Of a stretch of DNA of 64,000 nt, positions 17,239 to 25,660 are shown piece by piece. Each line of letters opens with the position of its first letter. Positions within the stretch are counted from its first letter, which is position 1. The DNA is taken from contig NZ_CP015849.1 in NCBI RefSeq assembly GCF_001654495.1, positions 4,129,501-4,193,500 on the forward strand, written 5' to 3'. The DNA is from Streptomyces sp. SAT1. Lineage in GTDB: Bacteria > Actinomycetota > Actinomycetes > Streptomycetales > Streptomycetaceae. The notes beneath the pieces are model-generated. The model was not told where the DNA came from and searched no databases. It saw only the letters and a program-made list of their open reading frames with translations. A program made the translations under genes and the position numbers.

Positions 17239-18651
17239 GTGGGGCGTGAACGGGGACAACGGGAACAACAAGAACAACGGAGACAACGGGGACAACGGGA
17301 ACAACGGGAACAGCGACGGGAGCGGCAGGGGCAGCGGCGGCCGGGGCTCGGGCGGCGGTTCGGGTGGCTGTGGGCGGCGTACGCGGCGAGCACGTTCGGG
17401 ACGTGGCTGGCGTTCGACGCGTTCGCGCTGATCGCGGTGCTGGTGCTGCACGCCGGGCCCGGTGAGGTGTCGGTGCTGGCGGCGGCCGGTCCGGCGGTGG
17501 GCGCGGTGCTGGCGGTGCCGTTCGGGCCGTGGGTGGAGTTCCGGCGCAAGCGGCCGGTGATGATCGCCACCGACCTGGCGCGCTGCGCGGCGCTGCTGAC
17601 CGTGCCGGTCGCCTACGCGTGCGGTGTGCTCGGGTTCGCCCAGCTGCTGGTGGTGTCGGTGCTGGTCGCGGCGGCGGACATCGCGTTCGGCGCGGCGAGC
17701 GGGGCGTATCTGAAGGCGCTGGTGCCGAAGCCGGACCTGCTGGCTGCGAGCAGCCGGTTCGAGTCGACGATGTGGACGGCGTCGGTGCTGGGGCCGCCGG
17801 CCGGGGGGTTCCTGGTCGGGGTGTTCGGGCCGGTGGTGACGGTGGTGGCCGACGCGGTCAGCTATCTGCTCTCCGCGCTGGGGGTGCGCGCGATCGGCGG
17901 TACGGAGGCGGCCCCGCGTCCGCGTCCCGTGCGTACGGAGGGGGCGGAGGGGGGCGCGCCGGGGCGGCTGCGGGCGGCCGACCTGCTCGACGGCTGGCGG
18001 TTCGTGCTGACGCACCCGGTGCTGCGGCCGCTGTTCTTCAACACCCTGCTGGTCAACGCGCTGATCATGGCGGCGCCGCCGCTGCTGGCGGTGCTGATGC
18101 TGGGCCCGCTGGGGTTCGCGCCGTGGCAGTACGGCCTCGCCTTCGCCGTGCCCTGCCTGGGCGGGCTGCTCGGCTCGCGGCTGGCGGGTCCGCTGGTGGC
18201 GCGGTACGGGCGGCGCCGGGTGCTGCTCGCCACGGGGGCGCTCAGGGTGTGCTGGCCGGTGGGCCTGGTGTTCGTGCGGCCCGGGGTGCCCGGACTGGCG
18301 GTGGTGATGGCGGTCGAGGCGGTGCTGATCACCCTGTGCGGGGTGTTCAACCCGGTGTACAGCGCCTACCGGCTGGAGCTGACCCCGTCGGACCGGGTGG
18401 CCCGCACGCTCGCGGCCTGGTCGGCGAGCGGCAGGCTGACCACGGCGGCGGTGACCGCTCTGTGGGGCCTGCTGGCGGTGTTCACCGGGACGCGCGCAGC
18501 GATCGGCCTGGCCGGGCTGCTGCTGTTCGTGACGCCGGTGCTGCTGCCGTGGCGGACGAAGGACGGGGTCGGGGACGGGGACGGGGACGAGCGGGGGCGT
18601 GGGCCGGAGGGGGAGGCGGAGGCGCTGGCGGCGGGGACCGGGGCGGCCTGA
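17239..18651 (+). CDS. MFS transporter
   Basis: A 470-residue major facilitator protein with about 12 membrane segments. The inter-helix loop between segments 2 and 3 reads PWVEFRRKRPVM, and a second GRRRV loop starts the second half, as expected for drug-efflux-type members. The GTG at 17239 follows GGAGGAG, and no other start lies before the first membrane helix. The N-terminus before FGWLWAAYAAS is an unusual Arg/Gln/Glu repeat of about 40 residues. Likely substrate: a small toxic compound or metabolite, controlled by the divergent LysR protein (inference). Confidence 0.88.
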   Translation: MGRERGQREQQEQRRQRGQREQREQRRERQGQRRPGLGRRFGWLWAAYAASTFGTWLAFDAFALIAVLVLHAGPGEVSVLAAAGPAVGAVLAVPFGPWVEFRRKRPVMIATDLARCAALLTVPVAYACGVLGFAQLLVVSVLVAAADIAFGAASGAYLKALVPKPDLLAASSRFESTMWTASVLGPPAGGFLVGVFGPVVTVVADAVSYLLSALGVRAIGGTEAAPRPRPVRTEGAEGGAPGRLRAADLLDGWRFVLTHPVLRPLFFNTLLVNALIMAAPPLLAVLMLGPLGFAPWQYGLAFAVPCLGGLLGSRLAGPLVARYGRRRVLLATGALRVCWPVGLVFVRPGVPGLAVVMAVEAVLITLCGVFNPVYSAYRLELTPSDRVARTLAAWSASGRLTTAAVTALWGLLAVFTGTRAAIGLAGLLLFVTPVLLPWRTKDGVGDGDGDERGRGPEGEAEALAAGTGAA

Positions 18652-18796
18652 GCCCGCCGAGGGGCCGAGGGGCCGAGGGGTCAGGGGGGCGAGGCACGTG
18701 AAGGGGGGTGAGGGGGTCAGGGGCCGAGGGCCGTGGAGGGGGGGGTGCGGCGCGGGTGCGGAATACCTCCGGGTGGGGGACCGTTCAGCAGGTATA

Positions 18797-18810
18797 GTTG
18801 AACAGTCAAC
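18797..18810. promoter_or_regulatory. Operator-like palindrome over a -10 box before the monooxygenase gene
   Basis: GTTGA-acag-TCAAC is a perfect inverted repeat 20 bases before the start codon. It overlaps a good -10 box TATAGT (18793-18798). MarR/HTH repressors often use TTGA-n4-TCAA sites, so repression by such a protein is plausible; no MarR gene is adjacent. Confidence 0.6.
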
Positions 18811-18830
18811 AACCTGGAGGATGAGCGACC

Positions 18831-19922
18831 ATGCAGTTCGGGATCTTCAGCGTCGGCGACGTCACGCCGGACCCCACCACCGGCCGGACGCCGACCGAGC
18901 GCGAGCGCATCAAGGCCATGGTCGCCATCGCGCTGAAGGCCGAGGAGGTCGGCCTGGACGTCTTCGCGACCGGCGAGCACCACAACCCGCCGTTCGTGCC
19001 GTCGTCGCCGACCACCATGCTCGGCTACATCGCCGCGCGCACCGAGCGCCTCGTCCTGTCCACCTCGACGACCCTGATCACCACCAACGACCCGGTGAAG
19101 ATCGCCGAGGACTTCGCGATGCTCCAGCACCTCGCGGACGGCCGGGTCGACCTGATGATGGGCCGCGGCAACACCGGCCCGGTCTACCCGTGGTTCGGGC
19201 AGGACATCCGCCAGGGCATCAACCTGGCCATCGAGAACTACGCCCTGCTGCACCGGCTGTGGCGTGAGGACGTCGTGGACTGGGAGGGCAGGTTCCGCAG
19301 CCCGCTCCAGGGCTTCACCGCCACCCCGCGCCCGCTGGACGGCGTACCGCCGTTCGTCTGGCACGGCTCCATCCGCTCCCCGGAGATCGCCGAGCAGGCC
19401 GCGTACTACGGCGACGGCTTCTTCCACAACAACATCTTCTGGCCCGCCGACCACACCAAGCGCATGATCGAGCTGTACCGCTCGCGCTACGCCCACTACG
19501 GGCACGGCACCCCCGAGCAGGCGATCGTGGGCCTGGGCGGCCAGGTGTTCATGCGGAAGAACTCCCAGGACGCGGTGCGCGAGTTCCGCCCCTACTTCGA
19601 CAACGCCCCCGTCTACGGCCACGGCCCCTCCCTGGAGGACTTCACCGACCAGACGCCGCTGACCGTGGGCTCCCCGCAGCAGGTCATCGAGAAGACGCTG
19701 GCCTTCCGCTCGTACGCGGGCGACTACCAGCGCCAGCTGTTCCTGATGGACCACGCGGGGCTGCCGCTGAAGACCGTCCTCGAACAGCTCGACATGCTGG
19801 GCGAGGAGGTCGTGCCGGTGCTGCGCGAGGAGTTCGCCGAGAACCGCCCGGCCGGTGTGCCGGACGCGCCCACCCACACCTCGCTGCTCGCCGCGAAGGA
19901 CACCCCGGAGGTGACCGTATGA
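18831..19922 (+). CDS. LLM-class flavin-dependent oxidoreductase, CE1758-like
   Basis: A 363-residue luciferase-like monooxygenase with a TIM-barrel fold. The start MQFGIFSVGDVTPDPTTGRT, the motif TGEHHNPPFVPSSP near residues 45-58 and DLMMGRGNTGPVYPWFGQD are typical of the FMN-dependent LLM group that is paired with its own reductase. GGAGG lies upstream of ATG 18831. The stop overlaps the next start by four bases (ATGA), and that gene encodes the FMN reductase. This matches the CE1758/CE1759 two-gene family. The substrate is unknown. Confidence 0.92.
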   Translation: MQFGIFSVGDVTPDPTTGRTPTERERIKAMVAIALKAEEVGLDVFATGEHHNPPFVPSSPTTMLGYIAARTERLVLSTSTTLITTNDPVKIAEDFAMLQHLADGRVDLMMGRGNTGPVYPWFGQDIRQGINLAIENYALLHRLWREDVVDWEGRFRSPLQGFTATPRPLDGVPPFVWHGSIRSPEIAEQAAYYGDGFFHNNIFWPADHTKRMIELYRSRYAHYGHGTPEQAIVGLGGQVFMRKNSQDAVREFRPYFDNAPVYGHGPSLEDFTDQTPLTVGSPQQVIEKTLAFRSYAGDYQRQLFLMDHAGLPLKTVLEQLDMLGEEVVPVLREEFAENRPAGVPDAPTHTSLLAAKDTPEVTV

Positions 19923-20650
19923 AGCTCGTCGTCGTCTCGGCGGGGCTGAGCGTCCCGTCCTCCACCCGGCTGCTCGCCGACCGGCTGGCCGCCGCGACCG
20001 CCGGCCGCACGGACGCCCGGGTCCGGGTGATCGAGGTGCGCGACCTCGCCGTGGCCATCGCGCACAACCTGACCAGCGGTTTCCCCGGCCCGGAGCTGGC
20101 CGCCGCGCTGGACGCGGTGACGGAGGCGGACGCGCTGATCGCCGTCACGCCCGTCTTCTCCGCGTCCTACAGCGGACTGTTCAAGTCCTTCTTCGACGTG
20201 CTCGGCGCGCGCGAGAAGGACGCCCTGGCCGGCAAGCCGGTGCTGATCGCGGCCACCGGCGGCACCGCCCGTCACTCCATGGTCCTCGACCACGCCCTGC
20301 GGCCCCTCTTCGCCTACCTGCGGGCCGTGGTCGTCCCCACCGGCGTCTACGCCGCCTCCGAGGACTGGGGCGCCGAGGGGTTGCCCGAGCGGATCGAGCG
20401 GGCGGCGGGGGAACTCGCGGCGCTGGCCGCACCGGCGGCGCCGGCTTCACCGGCTTCACCGGCTTCACCGGGTGCACCGGCCGCACCGGCCGCACCGGTG
20501 GGCGGTGGCGCGGACTCGGCGGGGCGGACCGTACCCGGAGAGCAGGCCGTACCCGGGCAGCCGCCCGTTCCCGGGCAGCAGGGCAGGGCGGCGGACGGCG
20601 GTCTGGCCGTGGTGCCGTTCGAGGAGCAGCTCGCCCGGCTGCGGGGCTGA
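19919..20650 (+). CDS. NAD(P)H-dependent FMN reductase, LLM-partnered (CE1759-like)
   Basis: A 243-residue flavodoxin-like reductase that supplies reduced FMN to the overlapping upstream monooxygenase. MKLVVVSAGLSVPSSTRLLADRL is the FMN-phosphate loop, and TPVFSASYSGLFKSFFDVL plus LIAATGGTARHSM complete the flavin site. After residue 165 there is an Ala/Pro/Gly-rich insert of about 60 residues built from short repeats (PASPASPGAPAAP, VPGEQAVPGQPPVPGQ). It is followed by the family's normal C-terminal VVPFEEQLARL. The insert separates the fold from its last helix and looks like recent repeat expansion. Confidence 0.9.
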   Translation: MKLVVVSAGLSVPSSTRLLADRLAAATAGRTDARVRVIEVRDLAVAIAHNLTSGFPGPELAAALDAVTEADALIAVTPVFSASYSGLFKSFFDVLGAREKDALAGKPVLIAATGGTARHSMVLDHALRPLFAYLRAVVVPTGVYAASEDWGAEGLPERIERAAGELAALAAPAAPASPASPASPGAPAAPAAPVGGGADSAGRTVPGEQAVPGQPPVPGQQGRAADGGLAVVPFEEQLARLRG

Positions 20651-20819
20651 GCGACGCGTCCGCGCCCGCCCGGCGGCGGAGCCCCGCCGCCGGTGAGCGG
20701 CGCGAGGACGGCGGGCCCGTACCGCCGGTTGCGCCCGGGACGGTGAGAGCCGGGTAAAAAGGGTGATCACCGGCCCGCTCGCCCCCTTCGTACCACCACC
20801 GCCTTGGCAGACTGGTCGC

Positions 20820-21575
20820 GTGCCCCAGACTGTGCTGCTCGCCGAAGACGACCGCGCCATCCGCCACGCCCTGGAGCGGGCCCTGACCCTGGAGGGCTAC
20901 GAGGTGACGGCGGTCGCCGACGGCGTCGAGGCGCTCGCCCAGGCCCACCGGACCCCGCCGGACGTCCTCGTGCTGGACGTGATGATGCCCGGCATCGACG
21001 GGCTCCAGGTCTGCCGGGTGCTGCGCGCCGAGGGCGACCGCACCCCGATCCTCATGCTCACCGCCCTGGTGGAGACCGCCGACCGGATCGCGGGCCTGGA
21101 CGCGGGCGCCGACGACTACGTCGTCAAGCCCTTCGACGTCGAAGAGGTCTTCGCCCGGCTGCGCGCCCTGCTGCGCCGCACCGCCCCGCCCGCCGCCGAA
21201 CCGGCCCCCGCCCCGGCCGCCCCCGCCGCACCGGCCGCCGCCGCGGGCCCGGCCAGGGCGCCGCACCTGCCCGAACGGCTGGTCGAGGCGGCCGGGATCC
21301 GGATGGACCTCCAGGCCCGCCGCGTCTGGCGAGGCGCCCGTGAACTGGAGCTGACCCGCACCGAGTTCGAACTCCTCGAACTCCTCGTCCGCAACGCCGG
21401 CATCGTCCTGGACCACTCCACCATCTACGACCGGATCTGGGGCTACGACTTCGGCCCCGGCTCCAAGAACCTCGCCGTCTACGTCGGTTATCTGCGCCGC
21501 AAGCTGGACGCGCCGGGCGCGCCGCAGCTCATCCACACCGTCCGCGGCGTCGGTTACGTGCTGCGGGAGGACTGA
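20820..21575 (+). CDS. OmpR-family response regulator (MprA-like)
   Basis: A 251-residue response regulator. The receiver domain has the acidic pair E9/D10, phospho-acceptor D53 in VLDVMMPG, LTALVE and the invariant Lys in YVVKPFD. An Ala/Pro linker near residues 124-148 joins it to a winged helix (LTRTEFELLELLVRN, KNLAVYVGYLRRKL, IHTVRGVGYVLRED). The GTG at 20820 is preferred because the conserved sequence begins there. No strong ribosome site precedes it, so the message may be nearly leaderless. The kinase gene starts on the base after its stop. Confidence 0.92.
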   Translation: MPQTVLLAEDDRAIRHALERALTLEGYEVTAVADGVEALAQAHRTPPDVLVLDVMMPGIDGLQVCRVLRAEGDRTPILMLTALVETADRIAGLDAGADDYVVKPFDVEEVFARLRALLRRTAPPAAEPAPAPAAPAAPAAAAGPARAPHLPERLVEAAGIRMDLQARRVWRGARELELTRTEFELLELLVRNAGIVLDHSTIYDRIWGYDFGPGSKNLAVYVGYLRRKLDAPGAPQLIHTVRGVGYVLRED

Positions 21576-23033
21576 GTGGGCCGCCTCGCGCGGCTGACGG
21601 ACCGGCTCCGGCCCCGGCTCCGGCCACGACCGCGGCCGCGGCCGCGGCTCTGGTCGCTGCGGACCACGTTCGCGGTGTCGTTCGCCGTGGTGACCGCCGC
21701 CGTCACCGTCCTCGTGGGCATCCTGTCGTACAACTCCGCCGCCCGGCTGGTCCGGGTGGACCAGCAGTCGGTGTTCACCCAGGTCGTGCAGGACGTCCAG
21801 GACGAGGTACGGCGCTACGACCGCACCCCGGAGGACTTCTCCTCCTCCCGCCCCGGCCACGAGGTCGTCCGGCCCAGCCGTACCGACGTGCAGGTGCTCG
21901 GCGCCGGGGGGCAGATCGTCGACCACGGCAGCCCGCCGCTGCCCGTCACCGTCGACGACCGCGAGCTGGCCGGTGACGCCGTGGCGGGCAAGACCATCGA
22001 GTACCAGGACGTGCCCGTCGCCGACGACGTGTACCGCATCGCCACCGTCGCGCTCGGCGACGGCCGCGGCGCCGTCCAGATCGCCCAGGAGTTCAGCGAC
22101 ACCGAGGACCTGCTGCGCGCGCTCCAGCAGCGCACCCTGGTGCTGATGGCGATCGTGGTCATCGCGGCTGGGCTGTTCGGCTGGTGGCTGGCCCGCCGCA
22201 TCACCCGGCGCCTGGTGGTCCTCACCGCCGCCGCCGAGGACGTCGCCCGCACCCGGCGGCTCGGCGTCCAGGTCCCGGTCACCGGCTACGACGAGGTCGG
22301 GCGCCTGGGCCGCGCCTTCGACCGCATGCTCGGCCGCCTCGCCCAGTCCGAGGAGGACCAGCGGCGCCTGGTCCAGGACGCGGGCCACGAACTGCGCACC
22401 CCGCTCACCTCGCTGCGCACCAACATCTCGCTGCTGCGGCGTATCGACGAACTGCCGCCCGCCACCCGCGAGGACCTGGTCGCCGACCTCACCCAGGAGG
22501 CCCGCGAACTGACCGATCTCGTCAACGAGCTCGTCGACCTCGCGGCGGGCCAGTCCGACAGCGAACCGCCGCAGCGGGTGGACCTCGCCGACATCGCCGA
22601 GGACGTGGCGGGCCTCGCCCGCCGCCGCACCGGCCGTGACATCGTGATCCGGGCGAGCGGCGACACGACGACCCACGGCCGGCCGGGCATGCTCCAGCGG
22701 GCCCTGTCCAACCTCGTCGAGAACGCCACCAAGTTCGACCGCGGCGGCACGGCGCCCATCGAGATCGCCGTCCTCGGGCCCGCCCGGCCGGGCACCGTGC
22801 GCGTCGAGGTCCTCGACCGCGGACCCGGGGTCGCGGAGGCCGATCTGCTCCGCGTCTTCGACCGCTTCTACCGGGCCGCCGACGCCCGCTCCCTGCCCGG
22901 CTCCGGCCTCGGCCTGTCCATCGTGCGCGAGGTCGCCCTCGCCCACGGCGGCGCGCCCTTCGCCTACCGGCGCGAGGGCGGGGGTGCGGTGATCGGGTTC
23001 ACGGTGGGGGCGGAGCGGGAGGCGGGGGAGTGA
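21576..23033 (+). CDS. Sensor histidine kinase (MprB-like)
   Basis: A 485-residue membrane kinase for the adjacent regulator. A very Arg/Pro-rich N-terminus is followed by a first membrane segment (about 30-52), an extracellular sensor loop, a second segment near residues 186-208 (VLMAIVVIAAGLFGWWLARR) and a HAMP domain. The H-box is QDAGHELRTPLTSL with His271 as the phosphorylated residue. The N-box NLVENATKFD, DRGPGV and the GSGLGLSIV box form the ATPase domain. Start GTG 21576 follows the response regulator stop without a gap. The stop lies inside a long palindrome. Confidence 0.93.
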   Translation: MGRLARLTDRLRPRLRPRPRPRPRLWSLRTTFAVSFAVVTAAVTVLVGILSYNSAARLVRVDQQSVFTQVVQDVQDEVRRYDRTPEDFSSSRPGHEVVRPSRTDVQVLGAGGQIVDHGSPPLPVTVDDRELAGDAVAGKTIEYQDVPVADDVYRIATVALGDGRGAVQIAQEFSDTEDLLRALQQRTLVLMAIVVIAAGLFGWWLARRITRRLVVLTAAAEDVARTRRLGVQVPVTGYDEVGRLGRAFDRMLGRLAQSEEDQRRLVQDAGHELRTPLTSLRTNISLLRRIDELPPATREDLVADLTQEARELTDLVNELVDLAAGQSDSEPPQRVDLADIAEDVAGLARRRTGRDIVIRASGDTTTHGRPGMLQRALSNLVENATKFDRGGTAPIEIAVLGPARPGTVRVEVLDRGPGVAEADLLRVFDRFYRAADARSLPGSGLGLSIVREVALAHGGAPFAYRREGGGAVIGFTVGAEREAGE

Positions 23034-23054
23034 CCTCCGGAGGTCACTCCCCCG
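23023..23054. terminator. Perfect 32-bp loopless palindrome between convergent genes
   Basis: The sequence reads the same on both strands from 23023 to 23054, with half-site CGGGGGAGTGACCTCC. It contains the kinase stop codon (23031-23033) and ends 10 bases before the stop of the convergent lysyltransferase-like gene. As RNA it can form a very stable hairpin from either side, so it most likely ends both transcripts. Protein binding cannot be excluded. Confidence 0.75.
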
Positions 23055-23063
23055 GCCACAGCG

Positions 23064-24905
23064 CTAGTCGGTAGGCCCGGTCGGACCGCCCGTCCGCGCG
23101 GAGGACGCCTCCGGCGCGGTGGACGCGCCGTGGCGCCGGCCCCGGCGGACGAAGGACGGCAGCGCGGGCGGGGTGAGGAAGCCCTCGGCGCGGGCGCTGG
23201 CGAGGCCGATGCGCGGAATGTCGGCGCTCTTGGCGAACAGCAGGAACCGCGGCTCCCACACCGGCCGGTACTTGGCGTTGGCGCGGTACAGCGACTCGAT
23301 CTGCCACCAGCGGGAGAAGAAGGTGAGCACCGAACGCCACAGCCGCAGCACCGGACCGGCCCCGAGCCGCGCCCCGCGCTCGAAGACCGAGCGGAACATC
23401 GCGAAGTTCAGCGAGACCCGCCGTACGCCGATCTCCCCGGCGCGCAGCAGCAGTTCGACGACCATGAACTCCATCAGGCCGTTCTCGCCCTCGCGGTCGC
23501 GGCGCATCAGGTCGAGGGAGAGGCCGTGCTCGCCCCAGGGCACGAAGCTGAGCAGCGCGCGCGGCTCGTCGTCCGCGTCCCGGCACTCCAGCATCACGCA
23601 GCGGCCGTCGCCCGGGTCGCCGAGGCGGCCCAGCGCCATGGAGAAGCCGCGCTCGGTGGCGCCGTCGCGCCAGTGGTCGGCGCGCTCCACGAGCAGGGCC
23701 ATCTCGTCGTCCGGGATGTCCTCGTGGCGGCGGAGGGTGACGGTGTAGCCGGCCCGCTGGACCCGCTTGTGCGCCTGCCGCACGCCCCGCATGGCGCGTC
23801 CGTCGAGGCTGAAGTCGGCGACGTCGACGATGGCCTCGTCGCCCAGTTCGAGAGCGTCCAGCCCGTGCCGGGCGTAGATCGTGCCGGCCTCCTCGCTCGC
23901 GCCCATGACGGCGGGCGTCCAGGCGTGCCGCCGGGCCTCGGCCAGCCAGGCGTCGATGGCGCCGGGCCAGGCCTCCGGGTCGCCGATCGGGTCCCCGGAG
24001 GCGAGGCTGACCCCGCCGATGACGCGGTAGGCCACGGCGGCCTTGCCGGTGGGGGAGAAGATCGCGGCCTTGTCGCGGCGGAGGGCGAAGTAGCCGAGGG
24101 AGTCGCGTTCGCCGTGCCGGTCCAGCAGCTCGCGCAGCCGGGTCTCGTCCTCGGCGCCGAGCAGCGCCAGGCCGCGCGGCGAGCGGAAGCAGACGTACAG
24201 CACCAGCAGGAAGGTCACCGCCATCAGCACGTTGATGAGGATGTCCACCCAGCGGGGCGACTCCACGGCGGGGACGCGGTCGGCGAGCGGGCCGACGCTG
24301 ACGCTGCGCAGCAGGGTGTAGGCGACCTTGTCGGTGAGGGGCGCGCCGGACACCTTGTTGGTGGCGTCGACCAGCCAGGTGCCCAGGCCGCCGCTGACCA
24401 GGATGCCGACGGCGCCGACGGCCAGGGCGAGCCGGGGGTTGGAGCGGTCGCCGATGGCGTTGAACTCGGTGCGGCCGACCAGCAGCGCGAGCACGAACAG
24501 GCCGGTCAGGGCCGCCGAGACCCAGTTGAAGGGGTGTTCGCGGAAGCGCTCCTGGGTGAGCGCGAGCACGTAGAGCGCGAACAGCGGTCCGGCGAGCAGC
24601 AGGTTGAACACCCAGGCCGCGCGTTTGCGGCGCCGCATCACCATGGCCAGGAAGAGCGCGAGCGCGGCCGAGACGAGGCCCGCGGTGGCCAGGTACGGGG
24701 TGAAGAACTCACCGCCGTTGTGCTCGTGCACCTCCTCGCGGAACGGCAGCGAGAGCACCGCGACGATGTTGAGCAGCGCGAGCACCCGCAGGTACCAGAC
24801 GGTCGCCGCGGCGGCGCCCGCCCGCAGCCGGGGGCCGGGGGAGGGGCGCGCGGACGTACGCGGGGCGCGCTGCGGGGGGATGAGGACGGACTGCCGAGCG
24901 GGCAT
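23064..24905 (-). CDS. Lysyl-phosphatidylglycerol synthase-like membrane protein (DUF2156)
   Basis: A 613-residue protein. Residues about 30-250 hold roughly six or seven membrane segments. The C-terminal 350 residues match the DUF2156/LPG_synthase_C fold (double GNAT), with LGYFALRRDKAAIFSPTGKA, GGVSLASGDPIGD, RGVRQAHKRVQRAGYTV and LLSFVPWGEHGLSLDLMRRD. This is the MprF/LysX-type aminoacyl-phospholipid synthase layout without a fused LysRS domain. Enzymes of this type add lysine from Lys-tRNA to phosphatidylglycerol and lower the negative charge of the membrane. A small GGTGAC-GG-GTCACC palindrome lies just before the start. Confidence 0.85.
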   Translation of the reverse strand: MPARQSVLIPPQRAPRTSARPSPGPRLRAGAAAATVWYLRVLALLNIVAVLSLPFREEVHEHNGGEFFTPYLATAGLVSAALALFLAMVMRRRKRAAWVFNLLLAGPLFALYVLALTQERFREHPFNWVSAALTGLFVLALLVGRTEFNAIGDRSNPRLALAVGAVGILVSGGLGTWLVDATNKVSGAPLTDKVAYTLLRSVSVGPLADRVPAVESPRWVDILINVLMAVTFLLVLYVCFRSPRGLALLGAEDETRLRELLDRHGERDSLGYFALRRDKAAIFSPTGKAAVAYRVIGGVSLASGDPIGDPEAWPGAIDAWLAEARRHAWTPAVMGASEEAGTIYARHGLDALELGDEAIVDVADFSLDGRAMRGVRQAHKRVQRAGYTVTLRRHEDIPDDEMALLVERADHWRDGATERGFSMALGRLGDPGDGRCVMLECRDADDEPRALLSFVPWGEHGLSLDLMRRDREGENGLMEFMVVELLLRAGEIGVRRVSLNFAMFRSVFERGARLGAGPVLRLWRSVLTFFSRWWQIESLYRANAKYRPVWEPRFLLFAKSADIPRIGLASARAEGFLTPPALPSFVRRGRRHGASTAPEASSARTGGPTGPTD

Positions 24906-24947
24906 GGGTGACGGGTCACCTCGGGGACGGGCCGGATGGGGGCCGAT

Positions 24948-24980
24948 GGGACGGACAGGGACGGACAGGGACGGACGGGG
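24948..24980. repeat. Tandem 10-bp repeat upstream of the DUF2156 gene
   Basis: GGG-ACGGACAGGG-ACGGACAGGG-ACGGACGGGG is about three copies of a ten-base unit. It lies 43-75 bases upstream of the start at 24905, in the region where its promoter should be. Confidence 0.6.
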
Positions 24981-25073
24981 TCTGGCGGTGGCTGGGGGTG
25001 GTGGTCGGGGCGGTGGCTGAGGGGCCTTGGCCCCAGTGTTTCGGGAGAAGGTAAGGAGCGGACGGGTGTGTGC

Positions 25074-25568
25074 TTACTCGCCGGGGCCGGGAGGATGAAC
25101 CGCGGCGGAGACGCAGGGAGCATGCGGGGTACCCGCGGAGCCCGGACCGACACCGTCGCCGCGGTCGCCGCGGTCACTGCGGTCACCGCTGTCCCTGCCG
25201 CCGTCACCCTCGCCCTCGCCCTCGCCGTCTCCTCCGTCGTCCCCGGCACCGCAGCCGTCAGGGTCATCGGACTGGTCACTCACGGTGAGGGCGGCGTGCC
25301 TGAGGGGCGCCGTCAGGATCCAGGCCAGGTTGCCGACCGCCGCCCCGGCCGCCACCGTGGCGACGATCACGCCGGCCGTGGCGAAGCCGTCGCTGAACAG
25401 ATGGGGCCGGTGGTCGAGGCTGTGCAGCCCGAAGCCGCTCAGCTCGTACACCCCGACGGCGGCGACGGTGAGGCTCACGACCAGGGCGGCGACCGTGGGC
25501 GCGAGCCCGCCGTCCCGCTTCTGGCCGGGCGGTGGAGCACCGGGCGCCGGACAACGCGCTTCCTGCAT
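25074..25568 (-). CDS. Hypothetical two-TM membrane protein with acidic repeat tail
   Basis: A 164-residue protein. Two hydrophobic stretches, about 25-47 (APTVAALVVSLTVAAVGVYE) and 62-88 (GFATAGVIVATVAAGAAVGN), are followed by a low-complexity tail (GDDGGDGEGEGEGDGG and DRSDRGDRGD). The ATG at 25568 has GGGGGA just before it. I cannot assign a family. It shares orientation with the DUF2156 gene downstream and the exported protein upstream, so they may form a loose operon. Confidence 0.6.
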   Translation of the reverse strand: MQEARCPAPGAPPPGQKRDGGLAPTVAALVVSLTVAAVGVYELSGFGLHSLDHRPHLFSDGFATAGVIVATVAAGAAVGNLAWILTAPLRHAALTVSDQSDDPDGCGAGDDGGDGEGEGEGDGGRDSGDRSDRGDRGDGVGPGSAGTPHAPCVSAAVHPPGPGE

Positions 25569-25660
25569 GGATCCCCCGTGGACGATGGAGAAGGGCGAGC
25601 GGGACCCTACAGTACGTAGTGCCGGGCGCGGAGGAAAACCGGAGGCTTGGTCACTCTCCG

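Noticed and set aside
20181..22946. 921-codon open frame antisense to the two-component system
   Set aside because: No family features and no ribosome site; the forward genes have complete catalytic motifs.
24640..24980. Possible link between lysS and the DUF2156 protein through similar 10-bp repeats
   Set aside because: The two repeat units are unrelated in sequence, so shared control is not supported.
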